A stretch of 18,170 nt of DNA from Oscillospiraceae bacterium. GTDB taxonomy: Bacteria; Bacillota; Clostridia; Oscillospirales; Oscillospiraceae. The notes beneath the pieces were generated by a model. It searched no databases and was not told the DNA's origin. It was given only the letters and a program-made list of their open reading frames with translations. Below, one piece after another: positions 6,799 to 15,606 of this stretch; position 1 is the first letter of the stretch, and each line of letters starts with the position of its first letter. A program made the translations under genes and the position numbers. The stretch spans positions 1 through 18,170 of the forward strand of contig JAEDKB010000015.1 in NCBI GenBank assembly GCA_016296045.1, written 5' to 3'.

Positions 6799-8045
6799 TC
6801 ATCAGAAAGCGATTGTACACACGCATTTGCCGCCGCATAGGCGGTTGACCATGCAATTTGCAGATTAAAGCCTCCGGTATACGCATCACAATCGAGAATC
6901 TCTCCGGCAAAGTATAAGCCCGAAACAAGCTTAGATTGCATCGTCTTCGGATCGACTTCTTTTACGTTCACTCCCCCGCGGGTAATGATCGCTTCTTCTA
7001 CGGGGCGGGTTGCAGTAATCGGAATGACAAATTTTTTCGTCTGTTCCAAAAGCAGCCGTCGCTGCTGCTTTGTCAGAGAGTTTGCCTGCATGGAAGGAGA
7101 AATATTGCAGCGCTTGAGTAAAACGGGAATCATGGAATGCGGATATAAATCCGCAAGCGCGTTTTCCATGCTGCGGTTGGCATATTTCTCAAAATCACGC
7201 AAAAATCTCGCGTCCAGCTTTGCTTCGTCCAATGCCGGCTTCAAGTCAAGGACAACACAATATTTTTCATTTTCCTTCAGATGCGCGGAGGCGGAAAGTG
7301 CCATCGGTCCGGAAATGCCAAAATGCGTAAATAGCAACTCTCCAAAGTCACGAAACACGGTTTTTCTTTTACCGTCAACGAGCTTCAGTTCCGTATTTCG
7401 CAGAGAAAGTCCCTGCATCTGAGCGCAGTCGCTGTTGCTTTCCAGCGGAACAAGAGAGCCTCTCGGCTCCATAATCGTATGACCGACGGAAGAAGCCAAC
7501 CGATATCCGTCGCCGGTCGAGCCGGTCAGCGGATAGGATTTCCCGCCGGTACAGACAATCGCCCGATTGCAGGAAATGATTCCGCGGTCGGTTTTCACTC
7601 CGACGAGTCTTCCCTCCTGAACAAACAGTCCCGTTGCCCGTTCTTGTCTTATGGAAACGCCGTATTGTTTTAAGCAGCGCTCCAGAACGGAAATAATATC
7701 CGCCGAGCGATCGGAAAGCGGAAACACGCGGTTTCCCCGTTCAATTTTTAACGGGCAGCCGTTTTCCTCAAAAAAAGTCATTGTCTGCTGCGGCGTAAAC
7801 CCATATACCGCGCTGTAAAGGAAGCGCGGATTTTTAGGTATATTCTTCAGCACCTCTTCCGGCAGACACGCATTTGTAACGTTACAGCGTCCTTTGCCGG
7901 TAATTGCCAGTTTTTTCCCAAGTCGTTCATTTTTTTCAAGCAGCAAAACACGCAGACCGTTTTTTGCCGCTTCGACAGCGGCAAACATTCCGGCTGCGCC
8001 GCCGCCGATCACCACCAAGTCATTCGTCAATCTTTTCGTAGACAT
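6795..8045 (-). CDS. HI0933/YhiN-family FAD-dependent flavoprotein (BaiN-like)
   Basis: Cytosolic NAD(P)/FAD-dependent oxidoreductase of unknown substrate, 416 residues. It shows the Rossmann FAD motif VIGGGAAGMFAAVEAA (12-27), the family segment GKGRCNVTN (50-58), CTGGKSYPLTGSTGDG in the middle, and near the C-terminus GGVNVKEVDPKTM and AGEILDCDAYTGGFNLQ, all typical of HI0933-like proteins. One family member, BaiN, acts in clostridial bile-acid dehydroxylation, but the family is widespread and that role should not be assumed here. The start ATG at 8045 places the FAD motif at the N-terminus. An upstream in-frame ATG at 8123 would add 26 residues without family character, inside the regulator gene. 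The chosen start overlaps the regulator's end by 26 bases. Confidence 0.9.
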   Translation of the reverse strand: MSTKRLTNDLVVIGGGAAGMFAAVEAAKNGLRVLLLEKNERLGKKLAITGKGRCNVTNACLPEEVLKNIPKNPRFLYSAVYGFTPQQTMTFFEENGCPLKIERGNRVFPLSDRSADIISVLERCLKQYGVSIRQERATGLFVQEGRLVGVKTDRGIISCNRAIVCTGGKSYPLTGSTGDGYRLASSVGHTIMEPRGSLVPLESNSDCAQMQGLSLRNTELKLVDGKRKTVFRDFGELLFTHFGISGPMALSASAHLKENEKYCVVLDLKPALDEAKLDARFLRDFEKYANRSMENALADLYPHSMIPVLLKRCNISPSMQANSLTKQQRRLLLEQTKKFVIPITATRPVEEAIITRGGVNVKEVDPKTMQSKLVSGLYFAGEILDCDAYTGGFNLQIAWSTAYAAANACVQSLSDD

Positions 8046-8883
8046 GATAAATATCCCAGATTTCTTCCAGTTTATCAAAAGTCGCGGTCGTTTCGGTTTT
8101 TCTTCTGGATGCCACCGCAACAATCAGCGCGTTGATTACGCTCATCGGCGCAATCAAAGAATCGACCAAAGAAACCATATCGCTTTTGGCGGTCAACAAA
8201 TAATCTGCGTTTTTTGCAAGCGGCGAGGAAGAGCAGTCCGTCAATGCGATGGTCTGCGCCCCTGCGTTATGGCCATATTCCATTGCCTGAATGGCAGCGG
8301 AGGAATAGCGCGGGAAGCTGATTCCGATCAGAACATCCTGCGGAGAAATCCGGACAATCTGCTCAAACACTTCGCTGTCGGAAGCGGAGGTAATCAGGCG
8401 AACGTCGTCAAACATATAGTTAAAATAATAGCTTAAAAAGGAAGCCAGCGCAGAAGAGGATCGAACGCCGAGAATATAGATTCGTTTTGCGTTCAAAAGC
8501 GCTTCGACCGCGCCGGAAAAAGCGTCACGGTTGATTTCGTCTCCGGTACTGCGAATTAAATCCATATCCGTTTGCAAAACGGAGTTCAGAACATCCTCCT
8601 GAGAAATCCGATTGGAGCTGACTTCAATTCTCTGCACGGAGGTCAGGCGGTTGAGCACCATTTCCTGCATTGCTTTCTGCATTTCGGGATAACCGTCGTA
8701 ACCAAGCTCCGAAGCAAAGCGGACGACCGTCGATTCCGAAACCTGAACGGTTTTTCCCAAGGCGCTCGCTGTCTGAAATGCTGCCTTGTCATAGGATTGC
8801 AGAATATAGTTTGCGATCTTTCGCTGTCCTTTTGACAGCAAATTCATTTTGTTATGTATGCAGGTCAATATGTCCGCTGTCAT
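8020..8883 (-). CDS. MurR/RpiR family transcriptional regulator
   Basis: DNA-binding regulator of 287 residues. Residues 1 to about 77 form the RpiR-type helix-turn-helix (KGQRKIANYI, then QVSESTVVRFASELGYDGYP). A SIS sugar-phosphate-binding domain occupies about 110-250 (KRIYILGVRSSSALAS, SFPRYSSAAIQA, TDCSSSPLAKNAD). Such proteins sense sugar phosphates or amino-sugar phosphates and usually control carbohydrate or cell-wall-recycling genes. The start ATG at 8883 is chosen because GGGAGGA sits 7 bases upstream and the helix-turn-helix begins there; a longer reading from 8988 would add 35 residues with no family signal. The ATG overlaps the rluB stop as ATGA. No sugar genes are nearby, so its target is unclear. 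Confidence 0.92.
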   Translation of the reverse strand: MTADILTCIHNKMNLLSKGQRKIANYILQSYDKAAFQTASALGKTVQVSESTVVRFASELGYDGYPEMQKAMQEMVLNRLTSVQRIEVSSNRISQEDVLNSVLQTDMDLIRSTGDEINRDAFSGAVEALLNAKRIYILGVRSSSALASFLSYYFNYMFDDVRLITSASDSEVFEQIVRISPQDVLIGISFPRYSSAAIQAMEYGHNAGAQTIALTDCSSSPLAKNADYLLTAKSDMVSLVDSLIAPMSVINALIVAVASRRKTETTATFDKLEEIWDIYHVYEKIDE

Positions 8884-9593
8884 TTTCTGTCCTCCCTGTA
8901 AAGGCTTTCCATCTCTTCCTCCGTCAGATAACGCCACTTCCCGACGCCGAGAGAGCCAAGCTCCAACGCGCCTTCGCGCACTCGGCATAACCGAAGAACC
9001 GTCAATCCGGCCGCTTCACACATTCTGCGTATCTGTCGATTTCTTCCTTCGTGGATTGTAATTTCGTAGGTTGCCTTCTCTTTCCCCTGCCGAAGCAGCT
9101 TGACAAGAGGCGGCTGAATTATCCGACCGTCCAGCTCAATTGGACGGGAGAGCAGCTCCTGCGCAGCATCCAGATTACCACGCACGGTTACTTCATAGGT
9201 CTTTTCAACGGCATTTCTCGGATGCATTAAGTGGTTGGCAAGCTCCCCGTCATTGGTAAATAACAGCAGCCCTTCCGATGCATAATCCAAACGTCCGACG
9301 GGATAAACGCGGCAGCCGCAGGAAACCAGCGATGCCGCCGTTTTCCTGCCGAATTCGTCCGAAAGCGTGGTAACATAGCCTCGCGGCTTGTAAAGCATCA
9401 GGCAGACAGCTTTCGCTTTCTTGGGGAGCGGCTTGCCATCGAGCAGAATTTGATCTTTTGTATCGTCCGCCCGATCGCCTAAGTGAGCGATTTTTCCATT
9501 CACCCTTACTCTGCCGTCGGAAATCATCACCTCAGCCTGCCGTCTGGATGCGACTGCGTGTTCGGAAAGTATTTTCTGTAACCGTTTCTCCAT
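8880..9593 (-). CDS. rluB: 23S rRNA pseudouridine synthase, RluB/RsuA family
   Basis: Converts a uridine in large-subunit rRNA to pseudouridine (position 2605 for RluB in E. coli numbering; a small-subunit RsuA-like target cannot be excluded from sequence). It has 237 residues: an S4 RNA-binding domain at about 2-48 (EKRLQKIL, ASRRQAEVMI), then the catalytic domain with GRLDYASEGLL (100-110, catalytic Asp103), FTNDGELAN and GRNRQIRRMCEA. The start ATG at 9593 follows GGGAGG with 6 bases between and gives the canonical N-terminus. It lies 62 bases inside the preceding carboxypeptidase gene in another frame. Its stop overlaps the regulator start. Confidence 0.93.
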   Translation of the reverse strand: MEKRLQKILSEHAVASRRQAEVMISDGRVRVNGKIAHLGDRADDTKDQILLDGKPLPKKAKAVCLMLYKPRGYVTTLSDEFGRKTAASLVSCGCRVYPVGRLDYASEGLLLFTNDGELANHLMHPRNAVEKTYEVTVRGNLDAAQELLSRPIELDGRIIQPPLVKLLRQGKEKATYEITIHEGRNRQIRRMCEAAGLTVLRLCRVREGALELGSLGVGKWRYLTEEEMESLYREDRK

Positions 9594-10632
9594 ACGGAGC
9601 CTCCCTATTTGCCCAGACAAGGCGGACTGTTGCAATTCTTTTGCTGCCGAGCATGACCGCAGCCGTGCCGGCCGTTTCTCCGAAATAACCTGCGAAGAAC
9701 GCGATTTTCGGATATAAAACAATGATTTTCGCTTTTTCACCGGGAAGCATCGGAAAAGTTTTGTCTTCCGCAAAGCAGACCGGATAAGAACCGCCGTCCA
9801 ATCCCGGAATGCTTGCCGCAATTTCTCCGGAAACCGCGATTTTTTGGGGCTGATAGCAGGAAAAGCCATACTCATACAACGCTGCATGGTCATTCCAGTC
9901 ATTTCCATCATTGATTGTTACCGCAATCAATCTGCGTCCGTCTCGTTCGGCAGCGCTGACCAGAATTCTTCCGGCAGCCTTGGTATAGCCGGTTTTCACG
10001 CCGATAGCACCCTCCACCGACCAGAGCAGTTTATTGTGATTTGTCAGGTAACGCTCTCCGATTGTAATGCTTTTGGTCGATACGATCCGAACAAATTCAT
10101 CATTTTGAAGCGCGTAGCGTGTCAGATTTGCAAGGTCTGCCGCTGTGGAATAATGCGTTTCGCTGTCTAAACCATTCGGATTGTCGAAATGTGTATCCTG
10201 AAGCCCGAGCTTTTGCGCTTTTAAATTCATCAAAGCGACAAATTCGGGCACACTGTCACTGCACGCAAGTGCCAAAGCAATGGCGGCGTCATTGCCAGAA
10301 TGGAGCATCATTCCATAAAGCAGCTCTCGGATTGTCAGCTTTTCTCCCTCTTTCAGATAGATGGAAGAGCCTTCAATATTGGTAGCCTGCGCGGGAACGG
10401 TATAGACGGTATCCGCAGAGCAATGCTCCAAAACTACCACAGCCGTCATGATTTTGGTTGTACTGGCAATCAGGCTGCGGCGATCAATATTATGCGCATA
10501 CAGTACCCTGCCCGTATCTGCATCCATCAGTATCGCAGACTTCGCGTATGTGGAAGGGGCTGCATACGCATTGAACGCGAAAAGGACGGTAGCAACAAAG
10601 GCAGCCGCCGTCCTGATTATCCATTTTCTCAC
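9532..10632 (-). CDS. D-alanyl-D-alanine carboxypeptidase (DacF/PBP5 type, peptidase S11)
   Basis: Exported low-molecular-weight penicillin-binding protein of 366 residues that removes the terminal D-Ala from peptidoglycan stem peptides. A signal peptide (1 to about 24, ending NAYA) is followed by the catalytic motifs STTK (57-60, nucleophile Ser57), SGN (112-114) and KTG (213-215). A beta-rich PBP5 C-terminal domain spans about 262-345. The start is GTG at 10632: an in-frame stop lies just upstream, GGTGAT stands 5 bases before it, and the signal peptide begins there. I see no clear C-terminal amphipathic membrane anchor; the last 20 residues, read over the start of rluB, are polar. By position beside ytfJ and scpAB it resembles DacF/DacB genes of sporulating Firmicutes. 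Confidence 0.93.
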   Translation of the reverse strand: MRKWIIRTAAAFVATVLFAFNAYAAPSTYAKSAILMDADTGRVLYAHNIDRRSLIASTTKIMTAVVVLEHCSADTVYTVPAQATNIEGSSIYLKEGEKLTIRELLYGMMLHSGNDAAIALALACSDSVPEFVALMNLKAQKLGLQDTHFDNPNGLDSETHYSTAADLANLTRYALQNDEFVRIVSTKSITIGERYLTNHNKLLWSVEGAIGVKTGYTKAAGRILVSAAERDGRRLIAVTINDGNDWNDHAALYEYGFSCYQPQKIAVSGEIAASIPGLDGGSYPVCFAEDKTFPMLPGEKAKIIVLYPKIAFFAGYFGETAGTAAVMLGSKRIATVRLVWANREAPYGETVTENTFRTRSRIQTAG

Positions 10633-10680
10633 TTTTCATCACCGCAGTTATTGTACGCCGCAGTGTGAAAAATAACCGTA

Positions 10681-11073
10681 TCAGATATCGGAAATATCTT
10701 CTTTTTTGCTGCTGATGAGGCCGGTGATCTTATCTACCAAATCAGGAATCTGTTCCACAATGCGCTCCGATGTGCTGCTGGCAGGCTCGGTGATCGGAAG
10801 CATACGGACACGATCACCCTGAATGACAACGAATGCAACCGGTGTGATTTTTACGCCGCAGCCGGCACCGCCGCTGAAAGTTCCGCTCGGCGCATTATTT
10901 TTCGCAGCAAGATCCGCTCCGCCGGAGGCCATTGCAAAGCTGATTCTAGAAATCGGAATCAGCGTTACGCCGTTTGCGGTATCGATGGGTGTGCCGACAA
11001 CGGTGTTGGCATCCACCATTTCGCGCACCTTGGACATCGATGCGCCCAAAACTTCCGAAACATTCTTACTCAT
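10681..11073 (-). CDS. ytfJ: GerW/YtfJ family sporulation protein
   Basis: Small cytosolic protein of 130 residues in the GerW (YtfJ) family. In Bacillus a member is made in sporulation and affects spore germination. The family pattern is clear: an N-terminal helix, GTPIDTANGVTLIPISRISF (about 27-46), a Gly-rich segment around FSGGAGCGVKI (66-76), TPVAFVVI, and a C-terminal amphipathic region (ERIVEQIPDLVDKI). The start ATG at 11073 follows GAGGAGGT and overlaps the scpB stop as ATGA. The location after scpAB is common in Clostridia. It supports, but does not prove, that the host makes spores, because homologues occur in non-sporulating relatives. Confidence 0.92.
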   Translation of the reverse strand: MSKNVSEVLGASMSKVREMVDANTVVGTPIDTANGVTLIPISRISFAMASGGADLAAKNNAPSGTFSGGAGCGVKITPVAFVVIQGDRVRMLPITEPASSTSERIVEQIPDLVDKITGLISSKKEDISDI

Positions 11074-11669
11074 TTTTCAGTGACCTCCTCGAATGTATTG
11101 ACTGCTTGTGCGGTATCCTGTCTAGCTTCTTCCTCGCTAAGTTCACGCTTACCGAACTGCATTTTTTCAATTTCGGGCAGCTCGTCCAAGGAAGAAAGCC
11201 CAAACGTCCGCAAAAAATCCGGAGTTGTCCGATAAATAATCGGCCGGCCGGGAACGTTCAAACGTCCGCATTCCTCGATCAGGTGTTTATTGAGCAACGC
11301 GCCAACCGAATAGGAGCTGTCTACGCCGCGAATCTGCTCGACATACGCCTTGGTTGCCGGCTGATAATACGCAATAATCGTCAATGTTTCAAGCTGAGAT
11401 GCCGACAGCTTCGGGGGCTTCCTTGTTTCAAGCGCCTTTGTAATATAGGCGGACATTTCGGAAGAGGAGCACATCTGATATGCGTTCTCAAGCCGGATGA
11501 TCCGCAGCCCGCGGCGCTCAAACGAAAGCCTGTCCATCAGCGCTTTTGCCGCTTGTTCAATTTCATCGGGATCTGTCTGGGTGGCAAGTGCAATTCGTTC
11601 CGTTTCAACCGGCTCGCCGGCAGCAAACAAGATCGCCTCAATCACCCGTTCCAGTTCAGTTTGTTCCAT
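11070..11669 (-). CDS. scpB: SMC complex accessory protein ScpB
   Basis: Partner of ScpA in the Smc-ScpAB condensin, which compacts and segregates chromosomes. It has 199 residues and two winged-helix regions: the first around LERVIEAILFAAGEPV (6-21), the second around LSASQLETLTIIAYYQPATK to GRPIIYRTT and FLRTFGLSSLDELP, the most conserved ScpB stretch. The start ATG at 11669 is preceded by GGAG with 7 bases between; a longer reading from 11714 would add 15 residues lying within the end of scpA. It overlaps scpA by 14 bases and the ytfJ start by 4. Confidence 0.95.
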   Translation of the reverse strand: MEQTELERVIEAILFAAGEPVETERIALATQTDPDEIEQAAKALMDRLSFERRGLRIIRLENAYQMCSSSEMSAYITKALETRKPPKLSASQLETLTIIAYYQPATKAYVEQIRGVDSSYSVGALLNKHLIEECGRLNVPGRPIIYRTTPDFLRTFGLSSLDELPEIEKMQFGKRELSEEEARQDTAQAVNTFEEVTEK

Positions 11670-12456
11670 CCAAAGACTCCATTTCTCCATCCGGCATCTT
11701 GCAGAAGCGGACATTTACATCTTCATCGCCGTCTTCCAATTCAATCGAGTGCACACGGCAAAGCTCCAAAACAGCAAGAAACGTTGCAACAATCTCGCTT
11801 CGAGATCGGCTGCCCTGAAACAGGCTGCGGAACTTCGATACGCCGCGCATCAGCAGCCGTTTCAGCACCTGCGCCGCCTTCTTCGTTACGGGATACGGCT
11901 CTGCCCCGACGATTCCCTTAAAATTAGAAACCGGAGGCGGCAGTTTTCGCTCACTGCGCTCTGAGATCGTTGAAAAAGCCCGCAGCAGATCTTCCGGCTC
12001 GTGCTGATAGCGGTAAGTTGTGTCGATTTCGTATGGCTCAGGCTGTTTTACAAAAGAATTGCAGCCAATCTCATTGCGCGGCTCCAGAAAAGAAATTGCA
12101 ATGCGAATCTGTTCGAAAGCGTCGGCTCGCTGTCGCTCCTCCAGAGAACGGATCAGCAGTTCCATTTCGGACATTGCCTCTTCCCTCTCGGCGGCGGAAA
12201 GAAGCATTTTTGTTTTGATTAGCATTAAATGGGATGCCATGGCGATAAACTCGCTCGCGATTTCCATATCCAGACGCTTCATTTCGTCCAGATAGGCAAG
12301 ATATTGCTCCAAAATGGAGGTAATGCTGACATCCTGAATTTCTATTTTATTTTTACTGAGCAGGAGCAGAATCACATCCAGCGGGCCGTCAAAGTCCTCC
12401 GGCAGGGAATCCTGCGTACGCATAACGCCTGTTAAATGGTATCTCGGTTCTTCCAT
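11656..12456 (-). CDS. scpA: Segregation and condensation protein ScpA (kleisin)
   Basis: Kleisin subunit that bridges the Smc heads in the bacterial condensin. It has 266 residues. The N-terminal Smc-neck-binding part carries FDGPLDVILLLLSKNKIEIQ (about 22-41) and SITSILEQYLAYL. An acidic, variable middle follows, and a C-terminal winged helix (SRSEIVATFLAVLELCRVHSIEL) binds the Smc cap. The start ATG at 12456 has AGAGGA a few bases upstream. It is the first gene of the unit, directly behind a good promoter that itself follows the engB terminator. Confidence 0.95.
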   Translation of the reverse strand: MEEPRYHLTGVMRTQDSLPEDFDGPLDVILLLLSKNKIEIQDVSITSILEQYLAYLDEMKRLDMEIASEFIAMASHLMLIKTKMLLSAAEREEAMSEMELLIRSLEERQRADAFEQIRIAISFLEPRNEIGCNSFVKQPEPYEIDTTYRYQHEPEDLLRAFSTISERSERKLPPPVSNFKGIVGAEPYPVTKKAAQVLKRLLMRGVSKFRSLFQGSRSRSEIVATFLAVLELCRVHSIELEDGDEDVNVRFCKMPDGEMESLDGTN

Positions 12457-12485
12457 GCTATCCTCTATACATAATTTTCTAATCT

Positions 12486-12514
12486 ATTATACCATTTTAG
12501 CCGGAGAATCGCAA
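12486..12514 (-). promoter_or_regulatory. Extended -10 promoter of the scpA unit
   Basis: The minus strand reads TTGCGA (12514-12509), 17 bases, then TATAAT (12491-12486). A TGG triplet just before the -10 box makes it an extended -10. It lies in the scpA-engB gap, within 5 bases of the engB terminator stem, and would start transcription about 23 bases before the scpA ATG. Confidence 0.85.
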
Positions 12515-12518
12515 CTAT

Positions 12519-12554
12519 AAAAATGAGCGTGTTTTTTACGACACGCTCATTTTT
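12519..12554 (-). terminator. Rho-independent terminator of the tig-clpP-clpX-lon-engB unit
   Basis: A perfect 14-bp inverted repeat (12519-12532 with 12541-12554) around an 8-base loop starts two bases after the engB stop. On the minus strand it ends in a T-rich stretch (TTTTTATAG). It separates this unit from the scpA promoter. Confidence 0.92.
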
Positions 12555-12556
12555 GC

Positions 12557-13141
12557 TTATTTTACGGCCTGAAGGATCGCCTGAACCAATTCGTTTCGTC
12601 CGGTTCCCTTTTCCGCCGAAAAAGGGATCAGCTCGGTCGATTCATCCAGCGACAGCGTTTCACGGATGCACTTCATATTCGGCTCAATCTCGCGGGGCTT
12701 GAGTTTATCGAGCTTATTGGCAACAACAACAAACGGTCTGCCGGTACTCTGAAACAGCTCCGCCATAACGCAATCAAGCTTTGTCGGAGCATGACGGGCA
12801 TCCACAATCATCACGCCGAGCGATATGCGGTCAGGATCGGCAAAATACCGTTCCATCAGCTTTCCCCAACGTTCCTTTTCCGATGCGGCAACCTGCGCGT
12901 AGCCATAGCCCGGCAAATCGACAAAATACGCCTTTTCATCCACCTTAAAATAATTGATATGGATTGTTTTACCGGGCTTTTGTCCGACGTGCGCAAAATT
13001 CTTACGCTGTAAAACGCAGTTCAAAACGGAGGACTTCCCTACATTTGACTTTCCGGAAAACGCAATTTGCGGCAAACCGTCGTTCACAAACGCATTGGGC
13101 TGCGCGGCAGACTTGATAAATTCAACTTTCTGTAAATTCAT
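12557..13141 (-). CDS. engB: Ribosome biogenesis GTP-binding protein EngB (YihA/YsxC)
   Basis: Essential GTPase for late assembly of the large ribosomal subunit. It has 194 residues with all GTPase motifs: G1 GKSNVGKS (30-37), G3 DLPGYGYA (75-82), G4 NKLD (142-145) and G5 SAEKG (175-179). The start ATG at 13141 overlaps the lon stop as ATGA, so translation is probably coupled to lon. It is the last gene of the unit; the terminator begins right after the stop. The lon-engB pair is conserved in Bacillus and Clostridia. Confidence 0.97.
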   Translation of the reverse strand: MNLQKVEFIKSAAQPNAFVNDGLPQIAFSGKSNVGKSSVLNCVLQRKNFAHVGQKPGKTIHINYFKVDEKAYFVDLPGYGYAQVAASEKERWGKLMERYFADPDRISLGVMIVDARHAPTKLDCVMAELFQSTGRPFVVVANKLDKLKPREIEPNMKCIRETLSLDESTELIPFSAEKGTGRNELVQAILQAVK

Positions 13142-15558
13142 TGTCTGATTCCTGTTTTTGTCTTTTTTTGATCGCGCGGCACGGCAACCGGAGGCTTCGC
13201 GTTCTTTCGGTCGTCGGTTTTTTCCTCTTGGGAGGGAAATACCAGCGCCGCATGGATAACCGCGTCAACATGATCTACCAAAAGGAAGTTGAGCGCCTTG
13301 CGTACCGTTTGGTCAATTTCCGCAAGATCTTTTTCATTTTCCTTTGGAATGATTACGGTCTTAACGCCGTGCCGAAGAGCTGCCATCGTCTTTTCTTTCA
13401 GCCCTCCGATGGGGAGGACGCGGCCGCGAATTGAAATTTCTCCGGTCATGGCAATATCACGGCGCACCGGCGCATTCGTCAGCGCGGAGACCATTGCCGT
13501 GCAGACTGTAATGCCGGCAGAAGGACCGTCTTTCGGAACAGCGCCTTCCGGAAAATGAACGTGAATGTCTTTGGTCTTATAGAAATCCGCAGGGATATGA
13601 AGCTTATCCGCACGGCTGCGGATATAGCTCATTGCCGCTTGGACAGACTCTTTCATCACGTCACCAAGATTGCCTGTCAGATTCAGCTTGCCGCTGCCTT
13701 CCACGACATTACATTCAACTTCCAATGTTTCGCCGCCGACAGATGTCCACGCAAGGCCGGTGACCAAGCCAACCGTATCCGCAGAAGCCAATTTGTCGGG
13801 CATCATTTTCCGAGGTCCGAGAAGCTGGTCCAGGATGGCACCGGTGATATTGATACGCTTCAGTTCCGGCTCGGACACAAAGCGCATTGCACATTTTCTG
13901 CAAAGGTTGGCAATTTCGCGCTCCAGATTTCTGACGCCGGATTCACGGGTATAGCAGCGGATGATCTCTCGGATTGCATCGTCCGTCAGATGCACCTGTG
14001 ATTTCTTGAGGCCGTGTTTTTTCAGCTGCTTCGGAAGCAAATGCTGCTTTGCAATCATCAGCTTTTCTTCATCCGTATAGGAGCTGAGCTCGATGACCTC
14101 CATACGGTCAAGCAGCGGACGGGGAATCGTATCTACGGTATTGGCGGTAGTAATGAACATACAGTCGCTTAAATCAAAATGCACTTCCAGATAATTGTCG
14201 CGGAACGTGCGGTTTTGCTCTATGTCCAATACCTCCAGCAGCGCCGCAGAAGGATCTCCGCGATAATCACTGCCCAGTTTGTCAATCTCATCGAGCAGCA
14301 GCAGCGGATTCATGGAACCGGCCTGCGTAATGGCAGACAGAATCCGTCCGGGCATTGCGCCGATATAGGTCTTTCTATGGCCGCGAATCTCCGCCTCATC
14401 ATGGATACCGCCCAGGGAAATACGCGCAAGCTTACGGTTCAGCGCACGCGCCACACTCATAGCGATGGAAGTTTTGCCGACTCCCGGAGGACCGACCAAA
14501 CAGATGATCTGCCCGGGCATATCGGCAGAAAGCTGCTTGACTGCAAGAATTTCAAGAATTCTCTCTTTTACTTTTTGCAGTCCGAAATGATCTTCGTCGA
14601 GAATTTTTCGGGCTGCATTTACATCCAGACGCTCTTTGGTGCGCCTGTTCCACGGCAGCTCCAATGCACAATCCAGATAGTTCCGAATCACGGTTGCTTC
14701 CGAAGAGCCATAGGGTTGCTTTGCAAGCCGCTGAATCTCCTTTTCAAACTTCTGAGCCGTCTCTTCCGGCAGATTCAGTTTCTCAAATTTCTCACGATAT
14801 TCCTCGATCTCGGCTTCATCATCGCCCTCGCCCAGCTCGCTGCGGATGACCTTCATCTGTTCCCGCAGGAAATAGTCGCGCTGCCCTTTATCAATGCTCT
14901 GCTGCGTTTTATCCTGAAGCTGATTTTCAAGGCGAAGCACGTCCAGCTCCCTTGCCATCAGCTTATTTGCAATCTCTAAGCGGCGGACGGGATGAAGCTG
15001 CTGCAAAACGCGCATTTTTTCGGCATATCCGATGGTCGATGCCTGCGTCATCATATCTGCAATCGTGCCGGGCTCTTCTGCTGCGAGAATTCTCAGCATA
15101 ACCTCCTGAACAGGACGCTGAGAAAGCTCCGTAAACTCGTCAAAAAGCTGTGAGGCATGGCGTTTTAATGCCTCAATTTTTGCCGTACCGGAAACGTAGT
15201 CCATATCCGGCAGAGATTCCACTCTGGCGCAAAGATAGGGTGAGGTGTGCACCACATCCGTTACCTTGGCACGATATTCGCCGTAAACTAAAACTCGAAC
15301 GGTATCGCCCGGCATTTTCAGCACCTGCCGCACCTGCGCAACCGTACCGACCGGATACAGCTCTTTAAATGTAGGATCGTCCTGCAAAATGTCCTTCTGT
15401 GTTACAAGGAAAATCCGCTGATCGCTCGACATGGCCTTATCCAGCGCACGAACGGACTTTTCCCTGCCGACATCAAAATGCATGGTCGTCTTTGGGAACA
15501 CAGTCAGTCCGCGAAGCGCCAGAACCGGCATCCGTTCAGAGAGAATGATTTCGTTCAT
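13138..15558 (-). CDS. lon: ATP-dependent protease Lon (LonA)
   Basis: Cytosolic AAA+ serine protease that degrades misfolded and regulatory proteins. It has 806 residues: an N-terminal substrate domain (about 8-200), coiled coil (about 205-280), Walker A GPPGVGKT (356-363), Walker [10 protein letters not shown] (419-427), and the protease domain with KDGPSAG (676-682, Ser680) and GGLKEK (718-723, Lys723) as the Ser-Lys dyad. About 30 Lys/Arg-rich residues follow the protease domain. The start ATG at 15558 has AAAGGAG with 7 bases between; an upstream ATG at 15603 would add 15 residues without family signal. It lies behind a terminator-like hairpin after clpX, and I see no promoter of its own. 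A LonB gene, often between clpX and lon in related genomes, is absent here. Confidence 0.97.
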   Translation of the reverse strand: MNEIILSERMPVLALRGLTVFPKTTMHFDVGREKSVRALDKAMSSDQRIFLVTQKDILQDDPTFKELYPVGTVAQVRQVLKMPGDTVRVLVYGEYRAKVTDVVHTSPYLCARVESLPDMDYVSGTAKIEALKRHASQLFDEFTELSQRPVQEVMLRILAAEEPGTIADMMTQASTIGYAEKMRVLQQLHPVRRLEIANKLMARELDVLRLENQLQDKTQQSIDKGQRDYFLREQMKVIRSELGEGDDEAEIEEYREKFEKLNLPEETAQKFEKEIQRLAKQPYGSSEATVIRNYLDCALELPWNRRTKERLDVNAARKILDEDHFGLQKVKERILEILAVKQLSADMPGQIICLVGPPGVGKTSIAMSVARALNRKLARISLGGIHDEAEIRGHRKTYIGAMPGRILSAITQAGSMNPLLLLDEIDKLGSDYRGDPSAALLEVLDIEQNRTFRDNYLEVHFDLSDCMFITTANTVDTIPRPLLDRMEVIELSSYTDEEKLMIAKQHLLPKQLKKHGLKKSQVHLTDDAIREIIRCYTRESGVRNLEREIANLCRKCAMRFVSEPELKRINITGAILDQLLGPRKMMPDKLASADTVGLVTGLAWTSVGGETLEVECNVVEGSGKLNLTGNLGDVMKESVQAAMSYIRSRADKLHIPADFYKTKDIHVHFPEGAVPKDGPSAGITVCTAMVSALTNAPVRRDIAMTGEISIRGRVLPIGGLKEKTMAALRHGVKTVIIPKENEKDLAEIDQTVRKALNFLLVDHVDAVIHAALVFPSQEEKTDDRKNAKPPVAVPRDQKKTKTGIRQ

Positions 15559-15606
15559 AGGGGTCTCCTTTCCGCAGGCAGAATCCCTGCCCACAGTTAA
15601 CAAGAA

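Noticed and set aside
8046..8123. N-terminal extension of the flavoprotein from the upstream ATG
   Set aside because: The added 26 residues lie in the regulator gene in another frame and precede the normal FAD-binding N-terminus.
10643..10665. Direct repeat CCGCAGT-N9-CCGCAGT and a TACAAT box between ytfJ and the carboxypeptidase
   Set aside because: Seven bases repeated twice is weak evidence, and no acceptable -35 box lies at the right distance from TACAAT, so no promoter or operator is called.
10974..11921. Plus-strand open frame of 315 codons opposite ytfJ, scpB and scpA
   Set aside because: It crosses three well-supported genes on the other strand, and its composition (Arg, Cys, Pro, Ser rich) is typical of a shadow frame.
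14179..14979. Plus-strand open frame of 266 codons opposite lon
   Set aside because: It is antisense to Lon AAA+ motifs, with no recognisable domain or start signal.
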